Assembly (NCBI GenBank): GCA_016858145.1
Contig: JAEHOE010000024.1
Coordinates: 124,001 to 188,000 of the forward strand
From: Edaphochlamys debaryana
Lineage: Eukaryota > Chlorophyta > Chlorophyceae > Chlamydomonadales
Reading direction: 5' to 3'
DNA: 64,000 nucleotides
Numbering within the stretch: position 1 is the stretch's first letter; the number at the start of each line of letters is the position of its first letter. Under the pieces are notes generated by a model, which saw only the letters and a list, made by a program, of their open reading frames with translations, ran no database searches and was not told the origin of the DNA. A program made the position numbers and the translations under genes. Positions 11,813 to 23,900 of the stretch are shown here, piece by piece.

Positions 11813-13301
11813 TTAGGCTGCACCCCGCCACCGGCAGCTGTTGTACTGCCAACTGCTGTTCAGCAGCTCACACACAACCTCTTCCCCGCCGACATAACCG
11901 CCTCCCCGCGATGGAAAGAAGCGAGCCTCGAAGGATAGGGACCCGCACGGGCCCTCCGCCGCCTTCTCCCCTGCATCGTCATGCGACCCCGTCGCCCGGG
12001 CCGCCTTTTGATGATCAGCAGATGAAGGGCCTCTCGCTGCCATGCGTAATGCATGCGCATGCCACATGTCTGCCGTGCCGCCCGTGTACAGCAGTGCCTC
12101 TGACAAGGCGCCCGCCTCGTCAGCTTCCGACGGGTCGGCGGACAGCGATCCGCAGACCTGAGCCAGGGGGGGTTGGAGGTACAGCACAGGGGCGGGTTAG
12201 GGCTTGGGCCCTACTAGCTATGGCCTACTGACTGGCGTGCCAAACCCTCGCATGTCTCCCAAACCCTGAGGAGCGTGGACTGATGCTGCGGGTCGTGGAG
12301 GGCGGGGGATGGAGGTGGGGCGAAGTGCTGCGAGGGCAGTCCCCGACCGGGTCACCGGCGGCGCCCGGCTGAGGGCTCCTCTAGAATGCAAGCTAGCTTC
12401 CTACAGGAGCGTGCTAGCCCCCCTCCCCATGCTTGGCTGGATCCAGGATCCTCCCTGGAACGCATGCAGCAACTGCTGCCCCGGCCAGGCCTCGTCACGT
12501 GACGCCCGCTGCAATGCATGTGCACGTGCGCTTGTTTGCAACAGCCGCCCACGCGCTTTCCCTACCTCCAGGTCCAAATGGTAGTAATGCGAACGCTTAG
12601 CGCCCGCCACTGCACCGCCGCCGCCAGGGCGGCCAGTACGACACTCGGTCACGTGAAAGCCGTACAGGTCGTCCAAGAGGTTTTCGGCCATGCTCGGGCT
12701 GCCGCCGAGCGCGAGCACTCGCTTGGACATATCGGCGCCGTACGAGTGCCGTAGATGTACGAGCGCGTGGGCACATTCGCCCGGCTCGGAATCTTGCTGA
12801 TCTAGATGTTGTGGATCCGGATTCTGCAGTGAGGGCCCGCCTTCTTGCAGTAGCTTGCGGGGCTTGCGGTCATCCTCCTGGGAGGGCTTGCGCCAGTCTT
12901 GCAGCCGAAGGACCCATCTCAGGCACACATAGCCGCAGGCTGCGGGTCCTGTGGCGTTGTCGGACCCCGCTGGACTTATTGACGCGGCGCCGCTGGCCCG
13001 GGCGCTCTGGGTTCTGTGCGTGTGTGTAGGGGGCAGGAGGGGGAGAGGAACAGCGAGTCACGAGGTGTGCAGGGGGCGGCGGGGAGTACGGCTGGCCGTC
13101 TAGGGAGGGTTTCCTTAAGCATGCATGAGGCTGTTTCAGGGGCAAGAGCCGTGGAAGGCAACTGGGATGCGGAGTGCGGAGCGAGGCGTCGACATTTTGC
13201 GAACGCACCCCACGCACCGCCGCACGCACCCACCCGCTCACGCCGACCATCGCCGCGACCACCAGCATGTTCAAGCTTACAAACGAATACGCAGAACGCA
13301 T
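11813..13301 (-). CDS. unidentified protein, possibly secreted
   Basis: I do not recognise the family. The best model has three phase-0 exons: 13301-13242, 12823-12566 and 12157-11813 (TAA), giving about 220 residues. Exon 1 supplies a hydrophobic start (MRSAYSFVSLNMLVVAAMVG), a weak signal peptide or anchor. Exon 2 ends at a good donor (GAG|GTAGGG) and includes MAENLLDDLYGFHVTECRTG. Exon 3 has several Cys and ends NSCRWRGAA. Six spaced Cys and one NSS glycosylation motif suit an extracellular protein. The 5' end is uncertain: an ATG at 13672 with a donor at 13547 could instead join in phase to an acceptor at about 12945, giving a different N-terminus without a signal. The two downstream exons are better supported than the first. 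Confidence 0.45.
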
Positions 13302-13983
13302 GATCGCAACGGTCCGCAAACTTGGTCGAATCGCCGCGAGCGCAACGTTCCGGGCGCTAGCGAACTGTAGATGCAGGCGAAGCAGCGTGCTGAAGTCGTT
13401 ATGATCTCTAGTTTCTGTCCGTGAAGCAAGTGTGGAGCGCCCCGACGGCCGCGCGCCGCATCCATCTGTCGTCGACGCCCATGTGACAGACGCGTCGCGG
13501 CCTCTGCGAACCGGGCCCGCCCTCGGCCCGCCCGCCGGCGCTTACCGAACTGCATGAGCACAACACCATGTGTGCTATAATACAGCGGTGGAAGAGCACC
13601 ATAGCTCCTGCAGCTGTCTTTCCACATGTCGATGCCAGCATGTCTTCGCGAGACGAGTGCGCTAATGGCCATAACTAACTAAAGAGGCCCAGATCACCCA
13701 TGCTACCCCATTCCTAGCTCCCCCGGGGCACAAGGTCGCTCCGTCGCATCCCGCAGACCAAACGCTTCCAACACGCATCGTCGACCCGGTCCGCCTGGTC
13801 CAACTTCCTCTCACACACCACGCGCCTTCTCTCGTCCTCTCAATCGCACAACACCACTTCTAAAGCACGCGGCCAGATAGCCCAGCCAAGGATCACAGTC
13901 CCACCCCGCCACACAAATAGTCAGCCCTGCACCGCGTCAGACTACTCTGACCCGGACGCTCTCTGCGGCGCAGTCCTCGGTGT

Positions 13984-13988
13984 TTACA
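13984..13988 (-). terminator. TGTAA polyadenylation signal, candidate end of the mTERF-like gene
   Basis: First minus-strand TGTAA downstream of the mTERF-like exons. It implies that 14-15.2 kb is 3' UTR or holds exons that I could not assign. Confidence 0.35.
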
Positions 13989-14273
13989 ATGAAGGACCCC
14001 CCTGGGGTCACAGCGCTGAACGCTGGGGCCAAGCGACCCACCTCACGGGCTTGCCCCCTGCAAGCCAGAACGCAAGTCCCTGTCATAACTTGCACTGACC
14101 ACACTCAGGTCCCACCTTAGTCCTTGGCACGCAATGACCATGCTCAGCGTGTATCGATGGCCCCTCCTCGGTCGCGCCTCCTACCAGTAACCGTTCACCG
14201 TTCATCATGTGCTCACACTGTTGGCCGTACACCTCTCGATCCTGGCTCTCCCGACCCCACATTCACTCCCACT

Positions 14274-14463
14274 CTGCGGCTCCCTCCCGTTTGTTATGCG
14301 CCGCAGAGGACTATGTCCCCTTTCCGCAAGGTGCACATCCCATCAAACGCCACGTGTAGCTCACCCGGTCCCCGCCCCTGCCCTGCGGCTCCCTCCCGTT
14401 TGTTATGCGCCGCCGGGCGAAACCCCCCCCCCCTGCGGCTCCCTCCCGTTTGTTATGCGCCGC
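14274..14463. repeat. 31-bp direct repeat, three copies
   Basis: Copies of a 31-bp unit beginning CTGCGGCTCCCTCCCGTTTG and ending ATGCGCCGC lie at 14274-14304, 14383-14413 and 14433-14463. They look identical to each other. Spacing is uneven, with unrelated sequence between copies. Confidence 0.9.
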
Positions 14464-14683
14464 AGGGTGTGCCCCGCCTCCATCAAGGGGCGTCCGGGCC
14501 TGCATACTGCACTGATCCGTCCGCCCTGGCCGCTAGGAAAGGGTGGTCGGTTGGGACCTCATCCCAGCCCCTGTGCGTGAGCCCAACCTCCGCAAAACAC
14601 TGCAAACGGCCCTCAAACTCGCCTCGTGCTACTGCTAAAGCCTGTGCGGCGCAGGCCTCGCCCCCACATGGCCACTCCACACA

Positions 14684-14836
14684 ATGTCCCCGGCTCAGAA
14701 GCGCACCCAACGGCGGTTGGCAACCAACCGCAGGCCCAGGAGGGCCCGGCGGCCGGCCCGGCGGCCGGCCCGGCTGCTCCAACGCCAGGCCCACACGGGC
14801 CCACACACATGTCCCCGGCTCAGAAGCGCACCCAGC
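14684..14836. repeat. near-identical 25-30 bp direct repeat, two copies
   Basis: A segment containing TGTCCCCGGCTCAGAAGCGC occurs at about 14684 and again at about 14809, 125 bp apart. GGCCGGCCC triplets lie between the copies. This is the same offset range as the exon-edge duplications found in introns nearby. Confidence 0.85.
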
Positions 14837-15183
14837 AGCGGTTGCACTCTCCGATGCAGTCACCTGCGGGAGCGGGACATGCCTCGCAGGTCAACACAAG
14901 GTGACGTCAGGCGTCGAGTGCTTAGTTTGCTACCCCCCTACCCCCCTCGCTCCGTTGATGTCTTCTACCCCCCCTTCAGCCTCACCCCCAGGCCGCAGCC
15001 CTAGGGTCCAAGCCTCCACCCAGCATCTGACCCTAGTCCTCAAATCCTCACCCCAAACGTCTCAACGTCCCTGAAAGCCCTGCCCATTCGTCTCCCCGCT
15101 CCCCCCTCACCTCCGCAGTCCACGCTGTACCCCAGCGCCTGGCCCGGTCCCCCCCTCCGCTCCCCCCCTCCATTTCTTTCTCC

Positions 15184-17375
15184 TCACACCCTCCTCTTCC
15201 CCCCCCCCAAACACCCACCTCCGCAGTCCACGCTGTACCCCAGCACCTGCGGCTGCCGCAGTACCGCCTTGGACAGAGCCGCGCCCTGGGGGTGGGGCGG
15301 GGTTGGGGGGTGGAGGGTTGGAGGGTTGGAGGGTTGGAGGGTTGGAGGGTTGGAGGGTTGGAGGGTTGGAGCGTTCAAGAGTCGGAGGGTTGGAGGGTTG
15401 GAGGGCTGGAGGGTTGGAGGGCTGGAGGGGTGGAGGGCTGGAGGGCTGGAGGGGTGGAGGGGTGGAGGGGTTACATCAAGGCGAGCGACGAAGGGGTTAG
15501 GGTTGGAAGGAGGGAGGGATGGCATGGAAGCGGCAGGGTGCTCAGCGCTGTCCGTGCTCGCGCGGGGTATTACAAAGGCGAGTGACGAAGGGGTGAGGGT
15601 CGGAAGGAGGGCGGGCCCGCGCGCTGCGGGTCAGGGTGCGGAGGGACGAGGCTGGGGAGCGTTCGCTTGCACTTCGTGCAATCGAGCGGGGCCAAGCCCT
15701 CCTCCCTCCCGCTCAGTCCACCCGCCCTCCTTCCGCATCCCAACCTCCTCCCCCCCCGCCCAGCACCCCTTCCCCACCTCCAGGCCAGCTTGGGCCTGAA
15801 CCCCACCCCGACGATTGCTCTCCCCCACACGGCCACAGCCCTCAACCCACCTCCAGCCGCCACTGCTTCTGCAGCTGCGCCGTGTTGGCCCTCAGCCGGG
15901 ACTCGGTGTCACAGGCGAGGAGCTCGGGGAAGGCCTTGACCACCTTGGGGGGGGGGGCGGAGGGGGAGGGGGGCGCAGGGGGTGTTGGTTGCTGCTGAGT
16001 GGGATCGCGCCGGCTCCAAGGGCGTAGGGAGGAAGGGGTGCGTAGGACCCAGCCCGTTTTGGAGCGCGTGTCTGGACGCCCCCACACCCATCAGCCTCTA
16101 CCTCGGAGCGCTGCCACCCCTCATCAAGCGGTTAGGGTTACGGTTACAGTTACGGTTACCTTGAGCTGCTCCTCCGGCCCCAGCTCCAGGTCGTCCATGA
16201 GGAACTCCAGCACCCCCTGCACCTGGGAGGGGGTGGGCAGCTCCTCCACCTGACAGGGGGGGGGGGGGTTGGGGGGGAGGCATTGGGAGGGGAGGGGTCG
16301 CGGGAGAGTTGGCAACTCACAACCGAACCCATACATGGCATCGGCCTCGCCAAACCGACCTCCTCCAAATCGACTTCGCTTTCGCTTCCAGCCACTTCCT
16401 TTCATGGCCAGGTGCTGTCACCCCGGGCCCATGACACCCCCATGGCCCCATGTCGGCACCGCGCCCCGCAGCCGGTAGACCCCTGACCAGCTGACGTGGC
16501 CGCCTCCGCTCCCGCCCCTGCTCCCCCACACCCCAACTTCCCCTTCCGGAGCCTCCCTCCGCCAGCACGCCTGCGTGGTCCCCCCCTGCCTGCCCGTCAC
16601 CTTCACCCTCCCCCGCCCCCACTTCTTAGACGCTCTCCGGCTTACCAGATTCAAACACCCCCCACTTCCTCCCTCCGCCAACAGGCCTGCGTTGGTCCCC
16701 CCTGAGTGCCCCATCACCGGCACCTTCCCCCACCTTCTCTCGCCGCCAGAACGCCTGAGTGGTCCAACCGAAGGCCCGCGCCAACAGGCGGCTCGCCTCG
16801 TCCTCCGTCAGACCCAGGGAGTCGCTCAGCGCCTCCACGGCGGACTGGGGAGAGGGTGGGAGGGGTGTGGGTAGGGGCAAGGGGTAAGGGGTGAGGGAGT
16901 GAGGGGAGGAGGTGGGGAGAGGAGGAAGGTGAGGGGGGTGAGGACGGAGGGGCAGCGCCGAGGGGGTAGCTCAGGGCAGGGACCGAGGACCCCTGACTGA
17001 GCGTTCTCCAGTTGGGGGCAACCAAGACCCAGGCTCGACCCTCGCACGCATCGCACGCGCATGCCACGCCTTGGGCCGATGCCCTGCCGAGCCACGGCCA
17101 CCCGTCCACCCTCGACCTCCCCCATAATCTGGCCCCCCTCGATACCCTCCCCCCCCCCAGTCGATACACCGTACCTGCCAGCTCTCCGCCTCATCCGACG
17201 CCAGCTCCCGCCCGAGCAGCTCCGCAGTGGCTACCGCTGAGCACACCACGAGGCCAGACACGGCGTGCCGACCGCGAGCGGTCCTGGAGGCGGGTGCGGC
17301 GCGAGCGGTGCGGTGGATGGGCCGCGATGCCAGCGCTTGGGAGGTGGATGGAACGGGTGCGCTGGTGCTCGCCAT
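15184..17375 (-). CDS. mTERF-like chloroplast protein
   Basis: Related to plant mitochondrial/plastid transcription termination factor (mTERF)-like proteins, helical-repeat nucleic-acid binders of organelles. Minus-strand exons: 17375-17175, 16844-16734, 16249-16160, 15943-15851, 15285-15219. Reading on reaches TGA at 15184, but the true last exon is uncertain. The start MASTSAPVPSTSQALASRP is a Ser/Ala/Arg-rich transit peptide. Helical-repeat segments follow, including GLTEDEASRLLARAFGWTT, PSQVQGVLEFLMDDLELG and VVKAFPELLACDTESRLRAN. The motif QPQVLGYSVDCGG resembles the C-terminal end of plant family members as I recall them. The protein is short (about 190-200 residues), so it has few repeats. 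The gene is divergent from the YbaK-exonuclease gene, which suggests a shared promoter region. Confidence 0.65.
15307..15475. repeat. intronic GGAGGGTT / GGAGGGCT minisatellite
   Basis: Tandem 8-10 base units of the GGAGGGTTGGAGGGTT type fill about 160 bases of the mTERF-like gene's intron. Four or more G3 runs per 40 bases on the plus strand could form G-quadruplexes. The sense transcript carries the C-rich strand. Confidence 0.85.
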
Positions 17376-17979
17376 CGGCCGGTCGAGCGTTGGCGCCAAA
17401 CGTAGATCGGCACGCTGGACGCGTGGAGCCTGCGAGTCCAGGTTGGGCAGCGCAGGCGTGGCAGCGTGTGAGGGATGGCCATGCAACGACCCCGACCAGG
17501 GTTCGTCTTGGGCCAGCTCCGGTGCAATTACGGTATCGCCAGCTCACGGTCTGTGTGGCGCTTCGCGCGAGCATCCTGCTGACTGTGCTTGCAGCGGTCG
17601 CGATTGCGGGCCACACGTTAGGTGCGCGGCGTGCGAACAGTCCTTGATGTTTCGCTAGGTCATAGATTCGATTCGCGCGTCTTTAGGGCACGTCGTCGAG
17701 GGCCGCGCACTTGGTGCGGGCCAGAAGGCGCGACCGATCGCGGGTGTGGTCGGGGCGCCACAGACAGGGCTGATAATACAGACACGATAGATAGGTAGCT
17801 GCAGCTGTGTCAACATCAATTGCACCCTCTCGCTTCTTAACCACCACTCGCGGCAATCCATCTCCGCTAGGACGCTCGACCCGAGTAACCACCACTCCAG
17901 TAGCTTGGCTGTTACTCAAGCATAGCGGCCGCCAGGTCGCCGAACCCGCTGGCGCGCTGAAGCCGGCGCGTTGCTGGCC
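17376..17979. promoter_or_regulatory. divergent promoter region, mTERF-like / YbaK-exonuclease
   Basis: About 600 bp separate the two start codons, which point away from each other. I see no strong TATA box. Both 5' UTRs and any shared control sites must lie here. Inferred from gene order only. Confidence 0.45.
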
Positions 17980-20900
17980 ATGCATGCGCGGACTGGATTT
18001 GCCGTCGGCGTGGCCTCGTCGACGACGCCCCCCGCCGCGCCCCTGGCAGCCCCCTCCGTCCCGCCCTTGCCAAGCACACGCAACCATAGCCGCATCCTCA
18101 CGACCGCGTCGGGCAGCCGCCAAGCGCCCTCTGGCTCCCAGTACCGCCGCTGCGGCAACGCCCTGACCGCCAGCGGCCGTGCCGCCATGTGGGTCGGCCG
18201 GCAGCCCCCGGCCCCGGCCCTACGCAGCAGCTCAGGATCCTCTGCCCCCACAGCCACCCCAACCCTTGCCACAGCCTCCTCCCCCGCCGCGGTCGCCACT
18301 ATCCCTGCCGCACCCAGCGCCGTCGCCGACGGCGCCGCTACCGCTGCGGGTACCGCCACCGCCGCCGCCGGGCCGCTGCCGCCGCGCCTCACCGCCGCGG
18401 ACCTTCGCCTCCACATCCAGCGCCTCGGGCTAAGGGCCGCAGTGGTCCCCACGCCCCCGCCCCCCTCGCCCCAGCAACCTTCCCCTCCGCCCGCCGCCCC
18501 CACCCCCTCCTCGGCCACTGCCCCCGCCGCTGACGGCGCCTCTACCACCTCTGCCGCCGCCACTGCCGCGGCCCCTGCTGCTGCCTCTGCCACCGCCCCT
18601 TGCGCTGCCTCGGGCGATGTGGTCCCGGGCTGGGTCCCGGCCGGGCCCCGGCTGGGCCCGGACGTCAAGTCCATCGTGCTGGTGGCGGGGGAGGGCCCGG
18701 TGCTGGCGGTGGTTCCCCTGGCGGGCCGGGTGGACGAACGCAAGCTGGCGGCGTTGCTGGGGGTGAGGGGGTGGGAGGGGGAGGGGCGGGAGGGTGGGAG
18801 GGGTTTCGAGGGAATGATGGGGGGCGGGTCGGAGGGGTGAGGTGAGGGGGGGGCGACTGGGTGTTCGTGGTGGGCGGCAGGGGCAGCAGCAGCGGCCGCA
18901 GCCTCTGTGGAGGTGGCCGATGGCGGCCGGGCAGGGTGAGAAGGGCGGATCCAAAATCCAATCCAGCCGGAGCCGTACACCATGCGTCTAGCCGTACCGT
19001 ACGAACGACAGGGGCGGCTGGTTGCCGAAGTGGCCCTGATGAGGGCAGGCCCAAAGACATTACCCGTAGCCTTGACTCAGACCGCCATGCGTTTCATGCC
19101 ACAAACCACCAACCGCCGCGTCCCCCCCTCCCCTGCTGGATCTGGATCTGGATCCAGATCTCGCGGCGGCGCGTTCGGCTGGCGCGGGAGGAGGAGGTCC
19201 TGGCGCTGAGCGGCTACGTGGTGGGCACCGTGCCGCCGCTGGGTGAGTAAGGGCTGAGTAAGGCCTGCGGATGACAAAGGCCGTGGCTTACTAAGAGGGG
19301 TGGACTAGGGCACGTTGATCTGGGTCAGGAGGGGGGCTGAAAGGGAGCGGGCGCCGTGCGGAACACACGACAAGGGACCCGAACGGCAATGAGGGTAGCG
19401 TTCAGGGGCTTGATCCCAACACGTTAACTTCCCAAACCGGCCGCCAACAAAAGCCGCTCAAACAGCCAGCTCTCAATCCTCGCCCGCGTCGTAGCTCCGT
19501 CGAGGCCCTCTTCACGTATCTTGAGTTCAATAGAAAGCCCCGTCCGGTTCTTTATTAGCTACCATTGCAGCATTGAGCTGCCTGTGGCAGCCGAGGCACA
19601 CCCCGCTCAAACGTCTTGTGGACGTCTTGTGGACCAAGCTATGTGCAGCTATAGGACAAAATATGTTGCTGTTGATCAGATGTGCGCATGTGTCTCACGC
19701 CCCCCTCAACCGGGCAGCGCTGCGCTCCCGGTCCCCCCCGCTGAGGGCGCACGCCGCCGTGCGGCACCCCACCCCTTGCCCCTCGAGCCCCTGCTCTGCC
19801 CCCCCCTCCTCGCTCCACCCCTCAACGACTGCTCCGCCCTCCCCTTCCTCAACCTGCACCCCTTCCTCACCGCCGTACTGGTACTGCCACGCAACACTGC
19901 TCCACGCTTCGCCCCCTTCCTCGCCCTTCTCGTCCCCATTCTCCTCTCCCTGCCCGCCTCCGCCGTCTCCGCCGGGAACCGGGAGCTCGCCCAACCATGC
20001 GTCCATGCACAACACGCGAAGGCCCTCAGCGGAAAGGCCGCGAGCGAGGTCCTCATAGAAGCGATCCAGGCTAGCTGCCGACTGCGACGACATAGACGCC
20101 GTCAGCAGCTTGCGGCCTCGCACGTGCTCCAGAGAGGAACGACGTGTAATGCCGAGATGGGAGGCTCCTTCCGAGCCGCCGCCTTGGTTGTCTGGGCAGG
20201 CGAACTTGCTGCAGATCGCAACCAGGGCGCTGGGGATGGGCGTGTGGTCTGTGGTTTTGAGGGGGTGAGTGCGCGGGGGTTGAGTGTCGCGCGACGGCTT
20301 GGATTCAGCCGCGTGTCGTTTCAGCCCGGTGGCTCACCGAGCGCGAACACAATCGAGTCTTGCTCCGCTCTTGCTCGGTCGCGCTTCAGCGCCAAAGCTT
20401 CATTGGCGCGTGCCAGCTCGGTGCTGCGCGACGTCGCGATGGCGAGACCTTTCGTCGCCTTGAGGGCTTCCACTCGGCCGCTAGCACATAGCTGTAGCGC
20501 GATACATGCTAGAGCAAGGAAATGTCTCAGCCGGGCCATCACCTTCGATGCCGAGCTTGAATGTCCCAGTCGGGTCGATGGCGCACGGCAAAATTCTCGC
20601 GCGGTAACTCCTGCTGGGTCGAGGGAGCGACAGCTAGGGATGCAGTCGTGGGTGGAGAGGGTTTCAGCTTTGGCCTGGGGTCCAGGCCCGCAGGTTACTC
20701 AGGCCACGCAACTCCTAACCGATGGCCTCACGCTGCCTCTAGGGGCTCGTTGGCTCACTGGCAGCCCCTGCACCGCCCTACCTTCCGTCCTTGCGCGAAC
20801 TCGCCCTCCTCATGTGCATAACCCGCTCTCCCTTTCTTGCTCACCCCCGTGGTGCTTCAACTGCCCCCCAGGCCACATCCGCCCCCTGCCCACCTATGTG

Positions 20901-23900
20901 GACGCCTCCATCGCACGTACGGGAGGTGTTGTCTACGGTGGCGGCGGGGACCACGACACGGACCTCGAGATCGCCGTACAAGATCTGCTGCAGGCAAGAT
21001 CATGACTTGAAGCGCGCGCACGAGGAGTCACCAGCTGCGCACCACCCATTCTCCAGCTTTCAACGGGTTTGTCCCAGCCCCCCAGGACCTAGCGCGTCCG
21101 CCCTCACTCTGCTTGGAAGCGTAAAAATGACGTACTGCCAGCACCGGTACCGCTTGATCTCGTGACCTGATCTCCTTTCGTACAATCTGCTCCCATCTGC
21201 CCGCAGTACACCCAGGCCACCGTTGCGGACATCTGCCGCGACCCCTCCTCCGCCTCCTCCTCCTCCTCGTCCCTGGCTTCAGCCTCCCTCGCCTCCGCCT
21301 CACTCGACTATCCCTCTCCCCCCACCTCTCCCTCTCCCTCCGCCTCCGCCTCCGCCTCCTCCCTGACCTCGCTCGCCTCTATCGATGAGGCCTCCCCCGC
21401 AGCCGCGGCCCCCGCACCCCAGCACCCCTCTTCCCGGCCCTCCAGCCCCAACAGCAACACGTCAGCGGCGGTCAGGGCAGAGGCGGCGGCGGCCGAGGTG
21501 GCGGCGGCGGCGGCAGCGGAGGTGGCGGCGCCGCTGCCCGAGCCCTGGGCCCGGGGCAGTGGGGAGGTGTCTCTGGTGGCTGTGGTGGCTCAGCGGCGGC
21601 GGATCGCCAAGCTGCTGCAGGTGGGGCGGGGGAGGGGAGGGGGAGAGGAGGGGCCGGGGGGAGGGGGGAAGGTCGTGATGGTCGAGCGGGGCCCGGGGGA
21701 GACTGGCGTATCACCGGTATGCGGGTTCTCGACGAGCGGCCCGCTCGGGCTGGGCGTAACCTCTGTCTGTTTTCTGTACATGTAACCTCTGCCTGTCTTT
21801 CTGATTCATGAACATCCTCTCTCCCTCCTGCTTCCCCCCCCCCCCAGTTCGTGGTATTGGTCCCCGAGGGTGTCCCCCCCCCGCCCCGCCCCGCGGGCCA
21901 GGCGGTGTGGCTGCGGCGGCTGTGGACAAACCCCGACACGGGTGGGGCGGGGGCGGGGACGGGTGCATGGGCGGGGGAGGGCATCTGATCATGGGCCCAC
22001 GAAACCTCCTCCCCCCACTTGATCGTGTCACGATGTATGGGCGGGGGAGGGCCGGCGAGGGGGGGCGGGCAAGGGGCGCCCAGCAACATTTGACATGGGG
22101 ATGCTTCGCTGCGGACCAGGTTGCGCGGGGAGCTTTCAAGCCCTGTCAAGCCACCCTCGCCCCCCCTGCCCCCCGTGTCTCCCCCAGGCCAGCCCGCCGA
22201 GGTGCAGCTCATCATGGGGAAGACGCTGGAGCGGGCCCTGGGGCGCGAGGGGGCGCAGCGACTGATGGACCAGGCAGGGCGGGGGGGGGAAAGGGGGGGG
22301 GGGTTCAGGAAGGGAAACGGAGGGGGTTCAGGAAGGGAAAGCGATGTGGGGTCAGGAGATCCAGGGTGGCCTAGGGAGTCAGGGTGGCAAGGGAGCAGGG
22401 CCCGGATGGCAGCGATTACAGCGCGGTGTTCAAAGCGAACGTGAATGCCCTTGTTCTCGGCCCAAACGGTAACACGCGAACGCGCTCGGCTGCTTGCCCG
22501 CCTCATCCTCACGTCTTGCGTTGCCACGGCCGCGAGGTGACTGGGGGCCTGGAGCCAAGCGTGCCATCGTGCTCTACGCTGCATTGCGCTTTGCTTTAAG
22601 CCCTTGTTCTCTCTCATTGTAATTCCCCTCAGGTCCGTGTGGGTTGCGTCGTGTCGGTCACCGGCCGCCTGCAGCAGCACCACTCGGCTGCCTCGCCTCC
22701 TCCCCCCTCGACCCCTGACGCCCCCGCCTCGCCCGCATCGGACGCCACGCCTGGATCTAGATCTGGATCTGGACCCGGATCTGATTCTGGATCTCAGCAG
22801 CCTTCCTGCGTGCTGGATCTGGTTGCCTCGAGCGTGGTGGTGCTGCACCGGAGCAAGTGAGGGGGTGGGAATGGTGGGGGAAGGTGCGGGACGAGAAGCT
22901 GAGAAGGCCCGGCCTGCCCGGCGCGCCGACTCTCCGGCAGCCCTCCCAGCATCGGCTCTCAAGGCTCAGGCCGTCTAGGGACGACCAGGGACGAACAAGG
23001 CTCAGGCAGCATGGGGATGACGAGGAGCGACCTGACCCCAACAGCCGCACTGCCCCTTGCCCTCCCCCTCGAGTCGGGAACCCCCTGTCCCGCCTGCACC
23101 CTTACCCCTCTGCCTAAGCCCTCCTCTCTCCTGCCCCCGCCCCTGCTCCCAGGGACGACCTGAACTCGGCCCTCCGCGCCGCCCGCCGCAACGGCCTGGG
23201 CCACCCCACCACCGCCGCTGAGCTCCTGGCGCTGCGGCAGGGGGCGGCGGGGGCGGGGCAGGGGGGGACGGGGCAGGGGGGGATGGGTTCGGGGCGCAGT
23301 GCTGGAGAGAGCGACCGAGCGGAGGAGGCCGAGGGCGGGGACGGGGACGAGGCGGCGGCGGGGGAGGCGGGCGGGAGCAACACCACCCGTGGGGCTGACG
23401 GCCGGGGCCGGCGCCAGCAAACCCAGCCGCCGCGACCGCGTCAGCCAGCTCCTGCCTCCTTCGACTCCTCCACCTCCTCCTCCTCCTCTTTTCCTGGGCC
23501 TGCCGGCTCGGGTGCTGCTGCCACCTCCTCACCAGCGGGGCCTGGGCGGGGCCTGGGGGCGGAGGGTGGGCCCACGGCGGGCCCATGCTGGACCATGGCT
23601 CTGCCCCTCTCCGCCGTACACATGGTGTCTACCGCCGCCGAGGTGGAGGCCATGCAGGCCCAGATTCTGGATTCTGGATCCTTGACCCAGGACGGCCGCG
23701 ACGGAAGCCGCCAGAAGCTGCAGGTGGGCGGTTTTGGGGTGAGGGCGGAGGAGGATGGGGACAGCATGCTCCCTTTCCTCCTCCCGGCTTGCCCAGTGCC
23801 TCCTATCCCTCCCCTTCTTCCGCTCAGGAGGTGGGTCTGGACTGCGAGGGAGAGCCCTCCCTATCCGCCTCCCCCTCCGCCCCCCCGTTCTCCTTGTTCG

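Larger units (their letters stand above)
13302..15183. other. repeat-bearing region between minus-strand genes
   Basis: Contains the possible alternative first exon of the 13.3-kb gene, then short tandem and direct repeats. It is probably the 3' UTR of the mTERF-like gene or includes unassigned terminal exons. No open frame here has family support. Confidence 0.45.

Noticed and set aside
14274..14463. Possible CRISPR-like array from three 31-bp repeats
   Set aside because: Nuclear algal context, uneven spacers of 78 and 19 bp, and no cas genes.
15307..15475. Possible telomeric array
   Set aside because: The unit GGAGGGTT does not match TTTAGGG or TTTTAGGG and sits inside an intron, so it is an ordinary minisatellite.
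17916..18983. 355-residue minus-strand open frame
   Set aside because: Antisense to the first exon of the fusion gene, Ala/Gly/Pro-rich shadow.
19521..21005. 494-residue plus-strand open frame across the second intron of the fusion gene
   Set aside because: It merely runs into exon 3 in frame; the YbaK domain needs exon 2 joined directly to exon 3, and the upstream part has no conserved features.
21472..22962. 496-residue open frame on the minus strand
   Set aside because: Antisense shadow over exons 4-7 of the fusion gene, which are supported by phase and motifs; the frame is Pro/Arg-rich with no family features.
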